From positions 1 to 64,000 of the forward strand of contig CAZMAT010000006.1 in assembly GCA_964564435.1 (NCBI GenBank): 64,000 bases of DNA, in the 5' to 3' direction. Positions 50,720 through 59,769 of the stretch are shown one piece after another. A program made the translations under genes and the position numbers. The notes beneath the pieces were generated by a model. It was not told where the DNA came from. It saw nothing but the letters and a program-made list of their open reading frames with translations, and did not search any database. The stretch's first letter is position 1. Each line of letters begins with the position of its first letter. This stretch comes from Fermentibacter sp964564435 (GTDB lineage Bacteria; Fermentibacterota; Fermentibacteria; Fermentibacterales; Fermentibacteraceae).

Positions 50720-53700
50720 TCACCGGGACGAGGGCTTGAAGTCCCCGACGTGACGAGCGACCCCGGGGGACAGGAAGGCCAGCCAGACCGAGACCTCGCG
50801 CCCGAGCGCGTCGGCCAGGTCATGCCCGTAGCCGGCCTGCCTCGCGATGTATCCCGAAGCCGTGGATGGCACGTCCGCCTCCGTCACGGAGTCCGTCTTG
50901 TAGTCCAGTGCGAAGAGCCTCCCGCCCTGTTCCGCGAGGATGTCGACATAGCTCCGGAGGCAGCCCTGGCGGCTCCGGGTGATGTACGGATACTCCCTGA
51001 GGGCGCGGTCCGCCTTCCGGATGTCGAACGGCAGCTTCATCGCGAAGAGGTTGAGGACCAGCTCGATCACCCTGGCGGGATCGGCGCCGGAGGTGTCGCG
51101 CAGGGGTCTCCTCGCATCCAGCCATGCCTCCGGCTCCGCCAGGTCTATCTTCTCCAGGATCCTGTGCACGGTGAGCCCCAGCCTTGTGGCCGGGGACCCC
51201 GCTGCGCCGTCGGGCGGAACCCCGGGGGATGTGGCGGGAAGGACGGGGAGCGGTCTTTCGGAAGGGACCTGCGCAGGATCGATCCTCCTGACCGCCCGGT
51301 GCATGCCGCCACCCGTTCCCGAGGCTTCCGTGACGTCCATCAGCCCGTTGTCCGCCTCCCAGGCTCCCCGCAGTGCATTCACGAGTATCCCGTCGAAGCC
51401 TTCGGGCGCGTGAGGCGGATCCTCCCAGGCCGATCTCCGGACGAAGACCACGAGCCCCGTCCTCGCCCTCGTGAGCGCGACGTACACCAGGCGCCTGGCC
51501 TCCGCCGCATCCTGCTGCGCCTCCCTCTCCCTGAGCTCGCCGAGCAGCGGCGTGCCGAGGTCCGCACCGAAGGAGACGGCTGCCCTGCGGGCCTTCTCGT
51601 GAAGCAGGACTGGCCCTCTCGGCCTTCTCGAAGCGTGCCTCCCGAGAGGGGGGATGAGCATGACGCCGTCGAACGTGAGCCCCTTCGACTTGTGGATGGT
51701 GGTCACCGAGACGGTCCCCGGGGCCGTCACGGGGGAAGGCTCCTCGAGAATCCCTTCTCCCGGGCCTTCGGCGAGGGCCTCCCTCAGGTCGGCGAGCGAG
51801 GCGAAAGCACCGCCTGCAGCCTGCTCGATCAGAAATCCCAGATTGGAGAGCCTCCGGTCGGGCTCCCATCCCGATGCGGCGAGTACCGGCGCGATCTCGG
51901 TCTCGCAGAGGAGGAGATGGAGGAAGTCGCCGACCGGCATGCGGGCCGAGGCGCTGCGGAGCCGCGACAGCATCTCGCAGGCCCTGGCCGCCTGCGGAGC
52001 CCTGCCTGCGAAGCCCCCGGGGAGCGAAGGCCAGTCGGCGAGGCCCGCCGCCACCGCTCTCGTGATCTCACCGTCCTCCACACCGAAGAAGGGAGACCTC
52101 AGAGTGTGGATCAGGGCCCTCCCGTCACCCGGGAACGACAGGCAGGAGAGCATCTCCCTCAGGTCGACCGTCTCCGGCCTCGCCTTGAATGTCCTCCCCA
52201 CGGTCGCCGAGTACGGTATGCCAGCCTCCGACAGGCGTGCGAGCAGTATCCCGGCATGAGTCCCCGCCGTCATCAGTATGGCGGCGCCGTCCCGGGCGGT
52301 CTCCCCTCCCGGCCCGCACGCCAGGCTGCGGGCGCACCATCCCGCGGCCATGTCCACGAGTTCGCCGGGTGTCGGGCCCGTTTCGTCACCGGTCACTGCA
52401 TCATCGAGAAGGACGACGACCGGCCTGGGGCCTCCGGGGGCGTCCGGCCGAGGCTCGAAATCAGAGTATGCGCAGTCGAAGGGCGAGGTGCCGTCGAAGA
52501 TGAACGGCCCGGCTGCGTTGACCAGCGAGACTATGGCGCGGCTGCTCCTGAAGCTCACGGTGATCCTCTCCGAGAGAGTGCCCGCCGTGTCGGCCTCGAA
52601 CCCCCTCCGCTCCTCGGCGTAGAGCTCGAGATCGGCCTGCCTCCAGGCGTATATCGACTGCTTCGGGTCGCCGACCACCGTTATCGACCCGCGCCCGTAG
52701 CCCCCGGAGCCCGCGAGGATGCTCCTGAAGATGGCTATCTGCTCCGAACTGGTGTCCTGGTATTCGTCCACCAGGAAATGGACGAACCGGGAGGAAATGG
52801 CCCTCCTCAGGTCCTCCGACTTCTCGAGCGCCCCGCAGAGGCGGGAGAGTATCTCGTCGAACGACAGGTTCGACCGGTCGGATGCCCGGATCGATCGGAG
52901 CCGCTCCGAGAACGGGAGGACGAGGCGCTCGAACTGCTCCGCAAGGGGCAGCGAGGGGAGGATCACCTTGAACTGCCCGAAGAGGCTCTTCGCCTCCGCC
53001 AGAGTCCCGTCCGGCCATGAAGCCTTCCTGCCGCCCTGCAGGTTGATGGCGCCGACAGCCTTGTCGATCATGCCCTGCGGTGATCGGCCATCCAGCACGG
53101 GCTCGGCGAGTTCAACGAAGCAGGCGATCTTCGAGGCCATCGTATCGGCCGGATCGGCATCCCCGGCCAGAGCCTCCAGCCGGGCCAGCGCCGACTTCGC
53201 GGCGGCACGGGCGCCGGCTCCGTCGCTGCTCAGTGAGGCGGCATCCCCCGCCCAGGGCCTGGAGGCAAGGGTCATCGCAATGCCCGGCAGGCTGCTGCCG
53301 CATGCGGCCACCAGGTCGGCGCACCCGGCGAGCCTCGCCGGGTCCTCCAGCAGGTGCTCCTCCCAGAGCCTCGACAGTTCGGTTGCCGTGAGGGCGCTCG
53401 CAGAGACATCGAAGGAGGGGTCCGTGTCCGTGAGGTGCGGGTACTCCCTGAGCATCGAGGAGGCGAAGGAGTGGATCGTCGTCACGTAGGCCCCCGGGAT
53501 CTGCCCCGACAGCCTGCGCTTCAATTCTCCGTCGGCGCCATCATCGGGCATCGCCGCGATCCGCGACCTGATCCGCCGCCTGAGCTCTGCCGCCGCCGCT
53601 TCGCCGAAGGTCAGGACCGCCATCCTGTCGATGTCCCCGAAATGTCGCGCGAGCCGCATGACCCTGTCGGTCATCAGGAACGTCTTGCCGGTGCCGGCGC

Positions 53701-53788
53701 TGGCTTCGACGGACACCGACCGCGACACCTCGGAGACTATCATCTCCCTTGCCACCGCATCGGCGGGGCGGGGTGCCTCAGGCATCAT
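50720..53788 (-). CDS. AddA-like UvrD-family helicase/nuclease
   Basis: 1022 residues. Walker A 'VEASAGTGKTFLMTDRV' near residue 30, 'VLTFGEAAAAELRRRI', 'TTIHSFASSMLREY', 'FLVDEYQDTSSEQIAIF', 'VVGDPKQSIYAWRQAD' and 'HKSKGLTFDGVMLI' are SF1A helicase motifs. The last 100 residues have a RecB-type nuclease motif ('YVDILAEQGGRLFALDYKTD'). With the AddB-like partner it should process double-strand breaks. ATG 53788 (or 53785) overlaps the upstream stop by 11 bases. Confidence 0.87.
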   Translation of the reverse strand: MMPEAPRPADAVAREMIVSEVSRSVSVEASAGTGKTFLMTDRVMRLARHFGDIDRMAVLTFGEAAAAELRRRIRSRIAAMPDDGADGELKRRLSGQIPGAYVTTIHSFASSMLREYPHLTDTDPSFDVSASALTATELSRLWEEHLLEDPARLAGCADLVAACGSSLPGIAMTLASRPWAGDAASLSSDGAGARAAAKSALARLEALAGDADPADTMASKIACFVELAEPVLDGRSPQGMIDKAVGAINLQGGRKASWPDGTLAEAKSLFGQFKVILPSLPLAEQFERLVLPFSERLRSIRASDRSNLSFDEILSRLCGALEKSEDLRRAISSRFVHFLVDEYQDTSSEQIAIFRSILAGSGGYGRGSITVVGDPKQSIYAWRQADLELYAEERRGFEADTAGTLSERITVSFRSSRAIVSLVNAAGPFIFDGTSPFDCAYSDFEPRPDAPGGPRPVVVLLDDAVTGDETGPTPGELVDMAAGWCARSLACGPGGETARDGAAILMTAGTHAGILLARLSEAGIPYSATVGRTFKARPETVDLREMLSCLSFPGDGRALIHTLRSPFFGVEDGEITRAVAAGLADWPSLPGGFAGRAPQAARACEMLSRLRSASARMPVGDFLHLLLCETEIAPVLAASGWEPDRRLSNLGFLIEQAAGGAFASLADLREALAEGPGEGILEEPSPVTAPGTVSVTTIHKSKGLTFDGVMLIPPLGRHASRRPRGPVLLHEKARRAAVSFGADLGTPLLGELREREAQQDAAEARRLVYVALTRARTGLVVFVRRSAWEDPPHAPEGFDGILVNALRGAWEADNGLMDVTEASGTGGGMHRAVRRIDPAQVPSERPLPVLPATSPGVPPDGAAGSPATRLGLTVHRILEKIDLAEPEAWLDARRPLRDTSGADPARVIELVLNLFAMKLPFDIRKADRALREYPYITRSRQGCLRSYVDILAEQGGRLFALDYKTDSVTEADVPSTASGYIARQAGYGHDLADALGREVSVWLAFLSPGVARHVGDFKPSSR

Positions 53789-56705
53789 CCTCGACGCCCT
53801 CCGTACAGGCATCCCAGGAAGGGAGCTCGCCACCGGGCCCTCTGGTCGCGGCCAGCTTCGGCCCGATCCTCTCGTCAGGGCCCTTCCTGCAGAGCCCGGC
53901 GGCCCAGCAGCCCCTGCACGGGGCACCGGTGAGCGCTCCCGCAGGCGGGAACATGCCGGCACGGATCGAGCGCACCGCCGACTCCGCGCGCGACAGCGAG
54001 GCTTCCATCATCGGCCCGAGTTCGTCCCGCCCGAATGTGGTCTCCAGGGAGGGCTTCGCGGCATGCAGCAGGCCGGCCCTGTCCACCTGCGTTCCCTGAG
54101 CTTCGAGGATCGCGGCGTAGAGAGGCACCTGGAGGTATTCGCCCGCGTCGATGCCCTTCCGCACGGCCCGGAGGCCCGGAGCAGCGCTGCCCGTCTTGAG
54201 ATCGAGGACGACCCTCCCGGCCTCGTTCCGCAGGATCATGTCGATCCTTCCGGCGAGCTCGATGCCGCAACCCCCGGCGCGTGCTCGACGCGCCGTCTCG
54301 ATGGAATCGTCCCCGTCCGGCAGAAGCCCCTCTCCCTCGAGGAAGGACAGGATGCCTGCCAGCTCTGCCGCGGCTGCCTCCGCGAACCTGTCGGCGAGCA
54401 CGGGGCTGCCCATCAGCCCTGCGAGACCGAGCTCCGCACAGGCCTGCGCGACCGCCCCGGCGGCCGGCCTGCCCCGCTCGGCGAGGCAGAGGGAGAGGGC
54501 CCTGTGCATGACGTTGCCCCTCGCGAGGGGGGGAGGCTTGGGGAGGATCGCCGCATCGCACGGCTCGGCCAGGTGCCAGAGCCTCGCGGCCATGTAGCGG
54601 AACGGGCAGGCGGCCCAGTCCTGGAGCCTGGAGGGCGAGAACGCGCCGTCGGCCAGTCCGGGTATCGCGCCGAGGATGCCGTCGCCCGGGCCGAACGGCG
54701 ACCCGCGGTCGAGCCTGGAGGCCTCGGCGGCGCAGGCCTCGGCGAAGAACGGCCTGCGCAGGGGGAGGGCCCCCCCGAAGGCGCCCCTCGTATCCACCTG
54801 GCCGGCCCGCGAGCCCCCGAAATGGATGGAGACGGGGTCGGCCGGGAGCGTGGATACACATCCCGCGAGCAGTCCCGCGATCCGCTCCGAAGGCTCCACG
54901 AGGGGCTCGATGAAGGGCGACCATGAGACCTCCCGGCCGGCGGAGTCCATGGTCATCCTCACGAGCGTGAGGCGCTCGCAGGCGCATTCCAGGACCTGTC
55001 TGAAGAGAAGGGCCTGCTCCGTCTCACGCAGGGACGACGGAGGAAGCTCGAGGCCCTTCCGCAGAGCATCGGGCAGCCTGGGATCGTTCCTGACGACCCC
55101 CGGCAGGACGTCCTCCTCGAGGCCGAACACGACGACGTGGCGGAAGCTCGTGCCCCTGGCCTCCTCCATCTCGAGGAGCTCCACCGATCCCGGGGAGCCC
55201 GGCCTCTCCATGAAGACCGTATCGAGGATCACTTCCAGTATCTCCGCGAACCTGTCGAATCCTACGCTCCCGCGGAATGCGGGTGCGGCGAGACCGGGGA
55301 GCGATCCGACGACTTCTCCGGCAAGGCCGTCCGGCCCGGTGAGGATCATCGCGGCCCTGCACAGACCTTCGAGCATGGCCCCCGGCGGCGCGGTGGCGGG
55401 GATCAGTGCATCACCTTCGAGGAGGGCCTTCGCCAGTGCGGAAGCTCGTGCATGGATGGGCCTGTCTAGAGCCGCCATCCTCCCGAGCATCTCCCTGCCC
55501 CTCCTTGCTCCCGATGCCTGCACTGCGAGCGCGATCTCGTCCGGCGAGGCACGGAATGCGTCCGTCACGGCCGCGGAACCGGACACGCGGGTCAGCAGGC
55601 CGTGATGGAAGTCGAGGCTCCTCAGCCGGGCGAGGTCCGAGAGGAGCGAGCCTGCGGGCAGGCTTCCGAGCCTGCACTTCCAGGGCCGGGCGACGGGGGT
55701 CCCCTCCGCCCTGAGGAACGTCTCGACGGCTTCGAAGGCCTGTCCCTTCCCTACGACCGCTGTCTGTGAAGCGGGGATCCCCGATGATGACGGACCCGCG
55801 AGAGAATCGATCACGGCTCTGGCGACCCCGGCCGGGCCGGGCGCGTTCACCAGCCTGAATCCCTCCGGGATGATCCTGATGTCTCCTGAAAGGAGGGCAT
55901 CGGCGAACGGGAGGAACCGGGAGGGGAGGCTGTCCGAGTCGGCTCGCATCCTGTCGCCGGCCCTTTTGTCCAGGAGGAGTCTCGTCGGCCTGCCGATCCC
56001 CTTCCAGGCTTCGAGGGCGGACGGGACCGGGCACAGGAAGACCACGCGGGGGAGGGATTCGACCAGGTGTCTCAGCATGCGCCTCTGCAAGGGGTTCAGG
56101 TCGAGGAACCCGTAGAGGATGACCGAGCGGTACCGGGATGGCCGCGACGACAGGGCCGACAGGGCGGCCTGGTCGTGGGTGCCCGGGAAGAGGCCCGCCC
56201 TGAGCTGCACATACCTTCGGAACGCGATCCCGACGGCTTCGACCGTGCTCCGCTCCGCCGCCGTGACGGGATCGCCCCCGGATTCGGACACGAAGGCGCT
56301 CACGTCGTAGGAGGCGGGATCTATGCCCCTGTCCAGCAGATCCTTCTCGAAGAATGCGGAAAGGGAGCGGGCGGCATGGGCGACTCCGGAGAGTGCGGAG
56401 TAGGGCAGCCCGGCCGGGATGGATCCCATCGCATCGAGGGCGAGCAGCGTGCGGTCCGCCTCGCCCGGGTCCTCGCAGGAGAAGGGATCGGAAGCGAGCC
56501 TGGCGGCGAGCTGGGGGAATCCCGGGAGAACCTCGAGCCCCGGCAGGATCCCCTCTCCGGCATCTGCGAGCACACGGAGGACCCTCCTCTGGAGAGCCGA
56601 TCCCGCCGAGACGAGGGCTGCGGGACCGAGGGCAAGGGCTCTGTAAACCTCGCCGGGAAGGACCGATTCGAGCGCCCTGTAGTGTCCTTCGATCAGTTTG
56701 AGCAT
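53778..56705 (-). CDS. AddB-like helicase-nuclease subunit with Fe-S nuclease domain
   Basis: 975 residues. The N-terminal UvrD-like half is degenerate and lacks a clear Walker A. The C-terminal half contains a PD-(D/E)xK nuclease: 'DWAACPFRYMAARLW' (first Cys near 698), 'GIELAGRIDMIL' and 'VVLDLKTGSA', then 'CRGCWAAGLC' near residue 930. The single upstream Cys plus CxxCx5C is the iron-staple pattern of AddB. It precedes the AddA-like gene and overlaps it. ATG 56705 is chosen because a longer frame would overlap the divergent TPR gene. Confidence 0.82.
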   Translation of the reverse strand: MLKLIEGHYRALESVLPGEVYRALALGPAALVSAGSALQRRVLRVLADAGEGILPGLEVLPGFPQLAARLASDPFSCEDPGEADRTLLALDAMGSIPAGLPYSALSGVAHAARSLSAFFEKDLLDRGIDPASYDVSAFVSESGGDPVTAAERSTVEAVGIAFRRYVQLRAGLFPGTHDQAALSALSSRPSRYRSVILYGFLDLNPLQRRMLRHLVESLPRVVFLCPVPSALEAWKGIGRPTRLLLDKRAGDRMRADSDSLPSRFLPFADALLSGDIRIIPEGFRLVNAPGPAGVARAVIDSLAGPSSSGIPASQTAVVGKGQAFEAVETFLRAEGTPVARPWKCRLGSLPAGSLLSDLARLRSLDFHHGLLTRVSGSAAVTDAFRASPDEIALAVQASGARRGREMLGRMAALDRPIHARASALAKALLEGDALIPATAPPGAMLEGLCRAAMILTGPDGLAGEVVGSLPGLAAPAFRGSVGFDRFAEILEVILDTVFMERPGSPGSVELLEMEEARGTSFRHVVVFGLEEDVLPGVVRNDPRLPDALRKGLELPPSSLRETEQALLFRQVLECACERLTLVRMTMDSAGREVSWSPFIEPLVEPSERIAGLLAGCVSTLPADPVSIHFGGSRAGQVDTRGAFGGALPLRRPFFAEACAAEASRLDRGSPFGPGDGILGAIPGLADGAFSPSRLQDWAACPFRYMAARLWHLAEPCDAAILPKPPPLARGNVMHRALSLCLAERGRPAAGAVAQACAELGLAGLMGSPVLADRFAEAAAAELAGILSFLEGEGLLPDGDDSIETARRARAGGCGIELAGRIDMILRNEAGRVVLDLKTGSAAPGLRAVRKGIDAGEYLQVPLYAAILEAQGTQVDRAGLLHAAKPSLETTFGRDELGPMMEASLSRAESAVRSIRAGMFPPAGALTGAPCRGCWAAGLCRKGPDERIGPKLAATRGPGGELPSWDACTEGVEDDA

Positions 56706-56750
56706 GTTCGAAGATACCGGGCGATCGGGAACCCAGGGAGTCGAGAGGCG

Positions 56751-56755
56751 GGAGG
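56751..56755 (+). promoter_or_regulatory. Shine-Dalgarno site for TTG start at 56761
   Basis: GGAGG five bases before TTG 56761. It favours this start over the upstream TTG 56698 and ATG 56704, which have no SD and overlap the addB-like start codon. Confidence 0.55.
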
Positions 56756-56760
56756 TCGCG

Positions 56761-57522
56761 TTGAGCAGGTCGGGCGAGCAGGCTTCCGATGGCAGGAAAC
56801 TCGTTGCGCTGAGGCAGAAGATGCCCTCGGCCAATCCCTACGAACTCGGCCGGATGAGGGCGCAGGCGGTACGGCTGCTGTTCAGGCTCGGGAATCCTGC
56901 GGCCGCCATGGACGAGGCCAGGCTCCTGTGCGGGGAGCAGCCCGACAAGGCCTACTCCTGGATGGTGTTCGGAGACGCCTGCGCCACTGCCGGCGCCTGG
57001 CGGGACGCCCTGGAGGCCTTCCTCAGGGCCTCGGCTCTCAGGAGGGAGGCGGGGCAGGAGGCCGAAGCGGTCAGGACCGAACTCGGTCCGGCATACCGCA
57101 CCGCGGAAGGGCTGGGAGATATCGAGAAGTGTCTCGGCCTCTCGTCCGGATCCGGCGGGGGCCTGCTGGGGCGCACCCTGCATGCCAGGGCTCTCAGGCT
57201 CTCCGGGAAGGATTCATCCGTGCCGGCAGCCCCTGCAGGTTCAGGGTTCCTCGTCGAGGGGCTCCATGTGCTAGAATCCTGCCACAGGGGAGCGAAACCC
57301 TACGGCCTGCCGGACATCGTCCTCGGCTGGGGGGCTTCGGAACCGGAGTGGAGATGGCGGATACTGGCCGAGGGGATGATCCTCTTCAGGGAGGCCGGCC
57401 TGGCGCAGAACCCCTGGAAGAAGCCCCTGGCGTCCTTCGAGGGGCCGGTGCTGGATCCGCGGTACAGAGAGGAATCGAAGCTGGTCTCGGCCCTGATGGA
57501 GAAGAAACCGGCCGTGCCGTGA
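56761..57522 (+). CDS. TPR-like repeat protein
   Basis: 253 residues. After a short basic leader, two or more helix-turn-helix repeats of TPR type are visible ('RAQAVRLLFRLGNPAAAMDEARLLCGEQPDKAYSWMVFGDACATAGAWRDALEAFLRASALRREAG'). The C-terminal half ('GLLGRTLHARAL', 'LPDIVLGWGASEPEWRWRILAEGMILF') is not recognised. Probably a cytoplasmic scaffold; partner unknown. TTG start chosen on the SD site. Confidence 0.6.
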   Translation: MSRSGEQASDGRKLVALRQKMPSANPYELGRMRAQAVRLLFRLGNPAAAMDEARLLCGEQPDKAYSWMVFGDACATAGAWRDALEAFLRASALRREAGQEAEAVRTELGPAYRTAEGLGDIEKCLGLSSGSGGGLLGRTLHARALRLSGKDSSVPAAPAGSGFLVEGLHVLESCHRGAKPYGLPDIVLGWGASEPEWRWRILAEGMILFREAGLAQNPWKKPLASFEGPVLDPRYREESKLVSALMEKKPAVP

Positions 57523-57532
57523 CCGGCCGTTT
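57505..57532 (+). terminator. Weak stem-loop at the TPR gene end
   Basis: AAACCGGCCG and CGGCCGTTT pair around a nine-base loop that contains the stop codon (one bulged C), followed by TTTCTGATT. Possible intrinsic terminator. Confidence 0.3.
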
Positions 57533-57596
57533 CTGATTAGGATACGAATCCCGGCTCGACCGGGGAACCACAGCCGTTCATCGGAGGATCTCTCAT

Positions 57597-58832
57597 ATGG
57601 CTACGATCAAACCGTTCATGGGTCTCAGGCCGCGGAATGGCATGGAGGAGAAGGTCGCCGCCCCGCCCTACGACGTCCTCGATTCCGACGAGGCGCGGGA
57701 GATGGCCGCCGGGAACCCGTGGAGCATCCTGCACTGCACGAAGCCCGAGATCGACCTGGACGGTTCGACGGATCTCTACGACGACAGGGTCTATGCCAAG
57801 GGGGCCGAGAACCTCCGCAGGTTCATCGAGGAGGGCGTGCTCGTCCAGGACGACGCTCCTACCTTCTACTTCTACCGGCAGACCATGGGCGCCCACTCCC
57901 AGACCGGCCTCGTGGCCTGCGCCTCGATCGAGGACTACGAGAAGGATGTCATCAAGAAGCACGAGTTCACCCGCAAGGACAAGGAACTCGACAGGATAAG
58001 GCACATCGAGGCCCAGAACACGCAGATCGGACCTGTCTTCCTGGCCTACAGGGACGTGCCCGCGATGGAGGATGCCAGGGCGCGGGTCTGTGCCGCAGCC
58101 CCCGACTGCGACTTCACTTCGGCCGACGGGGTGGGTCATGCCTTCTGGGTGGTCAGGGACCCCCGGCTCGTCGACGACATAGTCCGGATCTTCCAGGCGA
58201 TCCCGTTCCTCTACGTGGCCGACGGCCACCACAGGAGCGCCGCAGCGACGATCATCGGCCAGAAGAGAAGGGCCGCCAATCCGGCCCATACCGGACGCGA
58301 GGAGTACAACTTCTTCCTCAGCGTGATCTTCCCGCAGAGCAACCTCCAGATCATGCCCTACAACAGGGTCGTCACCGACCTCTCGGGCCACTCGCCCGAG
58401 GAGTTCATGAAGCTCGTGTCGGGCAACTTCAGGATCTACGAGGACCCCAGCCCCACACCCGCCGAGACCGGGCACTTCTCGATGTACATCGGAGGCAGGT
58501 GGCTCGGCCTGGAGGCCCTCCGCGGCAGCTACCGGGCCGACGATCCCGTCGATAGCCTCGATGCCAGCATCCTCCAGCGGAACCTCCTGGCCCCCGTCCT
58601 GGGTATAGATGATCCGAGGACCAGCAGGAGGATCAACTTCGTCGGAGGCATTAGGGGTACGGGCGAGCTCGTGAAGCTCGTCGACTCCGGGAGGTATGCG
58701 GTGGCCTTCTCGCTCCATCCCGTGACCATGGATCAGCTCCTTTCGGTGGCGGACAGCGGGAACGTGATGCCGCCCAAGTCGACATGGTTCGAGCCGAAGC
58801 TCCGCAGCGGGCTCGTTGTCCACCAGCTCTAG
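57597..58832 (+). CDS. DUF1015 family protein
   Basis: 411 residues. 'IKPFMGLRPR ... KVAAPPYDVLDSDEAREM' at the N-terminus, 'FYFYRQTMGAHSQTGLVACASIEDYEKDVIKKHE', 'PFLYVADGHHRSAAATII' and 'YNFFLSVIFP' are diagnostic. DUF1015 proteins are often linked to serine biosynthesis genes in other genomes and have a ParB-related nucleotide-binding look ('ADGHHR'); the biochemical function is not settled. GGAGG lies about nine bases before ATG. No serA is in the window. Confidence 0.88.
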   Translation: MATIKPFMGLRPRNGMEEKVAAPPYDVLDSDEAREMAAGNPWSILHCTKPEIDLDGSTDLYDDRVYAKGAENLRRFIEEGVLVQDDAPTFYFYRQTMGAHSQTGLVACASIEDYEKDVIKKHEFTRKDKELDRIRHIEAQNTQIGPVFLAYRDVPAMEDARARVCAAAPDCDFTSADGVGHAFWVVRDPRLVDDIVRIFQAIPFLYVADGHHRSAAATIIGQKRRAANPAHTGREEYNFFLSVIFPQSNLQIMPYNRVVTDLSGHSPEEFMKLVSGNFRIYEDPSPTPAETGHFSMYIGGRWLGLEALRGSYRADDPVDSLDASILQRNLLAPVLGIDDPRTSRRINFVGGIRGTGELVKLVDSGRYAVAFSLHPVTMDQLLSVADSGNVMPPKSTWFEPKLRSGLVVHQL

Positions 58833-58842
58833 CGAAGCGGCG

Positions 58843-59346
58843 ATGAGAACTGCCTGTATCCTCCTCCTTCCGGCTGCCTGTGCCCTGATCACCGCCTCGT
58901 GCGGGGGGAGCGACGCCTCCCGCGCGGTGGAGCGGTTCGCTGATGCGCTGGCGGACTCCTCCTACGACGAGGCATGGCAGCTTGTCACGCCCTCCAGCAG
59001 GCAGCTCTACGACTCCACCGTCGTGATACTCCATCATTTCGGGTACGCGGAGGCGCTGACGCCGCTGACCGAGCTGGCCGGCGAGATGACGGAGGAGGAG
59101 TTCCAGGCCCTCGACGGGCGCCGGCTCTTCTCCCTCATGGTGGCTCGCTCGGAGACCGCTCATGCGCTGAGCACATCTATCAGGTCGGTCACGTACAGGG
59201 ATTCGACCCTGGCCGTGGTCGTGGTGAGAACTGGCGAGGGGCCGCAGGAGGTCCCCGTCAGGCTGGTGGAAGGCGCCTGGCTGGTCGATCTGACGGGCCT
59301 CGCGCCACCCGCAGCGGAAGGGGAACAGCATGCCGGGCGTGACTAG
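58843..59346 (+). CDS. Small lipoprotein of unknown function
   Basis: 167 residues. The N-terminal 'MRTACILLLPAACALITASC' is a lipoprotein signal with lipobox (TASC). The mature part is alpha+beta with 'AVERFADALADSSYDEAWQLVTPSSRQLY', reminiscent of NTF2-like/DUF4878 lipoproteins, and ends with a strand 'VPVRLVEGAWLVDLTG'. It overlaps the next small membrane protein gene by 17 bases. Confidence 0.6.
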   Translation: MRTACILLLPAACALITASCGGSDASRAVERFADALADSSYDEAWQLVTPSSRQLYDSTVVILHHFGYAEALTPLTELAGEMTEEEFQALDGRRLFSLMVARSETAHALSTSIRSVTYRDSTLAVVVVRTGEGPQEVPVRLVEGAWLVDLTGLAPPAAEGEQHAGRD

Positions 59347-59650
59347 GGGCTGGGTCGTCTGGACGGTGGTTCTCGGTTCTCTCGGGCTCTTCCTCATGCT
59401 CTGGGGCTTCGGCGTGCATGTGGGCCGCTGGTGGCCGATCCTGCTGTCGATGGGGGGTGTCGCATCGCTCTGCAGGGGGATCGATCGCAGGGAGAACGGG
59501 GTGCTCGGATTCCTGCTGATAGGGTGGGGGATCATCGGCGTGCTGGCCCTTCATCACGGCCTGCTCGGGATCGTGGCGATCCTCCCGTTCCTGCTCGGGG
59601 CCCTGGTGCTCTGGATACCGATCGCTATCCTGATCGCCCCCCGCCGCTGA
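59330..59650 (+). CDS. Small membrane protein
   Basis: 106 residues with about four hydrophobic segments ('GWVVWTVVLGSLGLFLML', 'WPILLSMGGVASL', 'GFLLIGWGIIGVLAL', 'LPFLLGALVLWIPIAILI'). The pattern resembles the LiaI-LiaF-like/DUF5668 transmembrane domain. ATG 59330 lies within the preceding lipoprotein gene, so the two are probably one unit. The RAYT element begins 12 bases after its stop. Confidence 0.55.
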   Translation: MPGVTRGWVVWTVVLGSLGLFLMLWGFGVHVGRWWPILLSMGGVASLCRGIDRRENGVLGFLLIGWGIIGVLALHHGLLGIVAILPFLLGALVLWIPIAILIAPRR

Positions 59651-59662
59651 CCCCCACCGGGC

Positions 59663-59693
59663 GGTGTCAGAGGAAAAAATGTAAAGTAATCAG
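59663..59693 (+). repeat. Left terminal inverted repeat of the RAYT element
   Basis: Begins GGTGTCAGAGGAAAAAATGT and ends AGTAATCAG. It matches the reverse complement of 60752-60782 at 30 of 31 positions (A/C difference at the 21st base); one further outer base pair also matches. Confidence 0.85.
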
Positions 59694-59725
59694 GGTAATT
59701 GATGATCGAACGGATTAAAATGTGA

Positions 59726-59747
59726 AGGCCGGTTGCATGACCGGCCT
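59726..59747 (+). repeat. REP-like hairpin upstream of the transposase
   Basis: A perfect 8-bp stem AGGCCGGT / ACCGGCCT with a TGCATG loop, followed by GTCCTTTT. It may be the REP-type hairpin recognised by the transposase or an attenuator before its gene. Confidence 0.5.
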
Positions 59748-59769
59748 GTCCTTTTAAGGAGGGGCGGGG

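Noticed and set aside
56698..56760. TTG 56698 or ATG 56704 as start of the TPR gene
   Set aside because: They overlap the addB-like start codon and lack an SD site; TTG 56761 has GGAGG five bases upstream.
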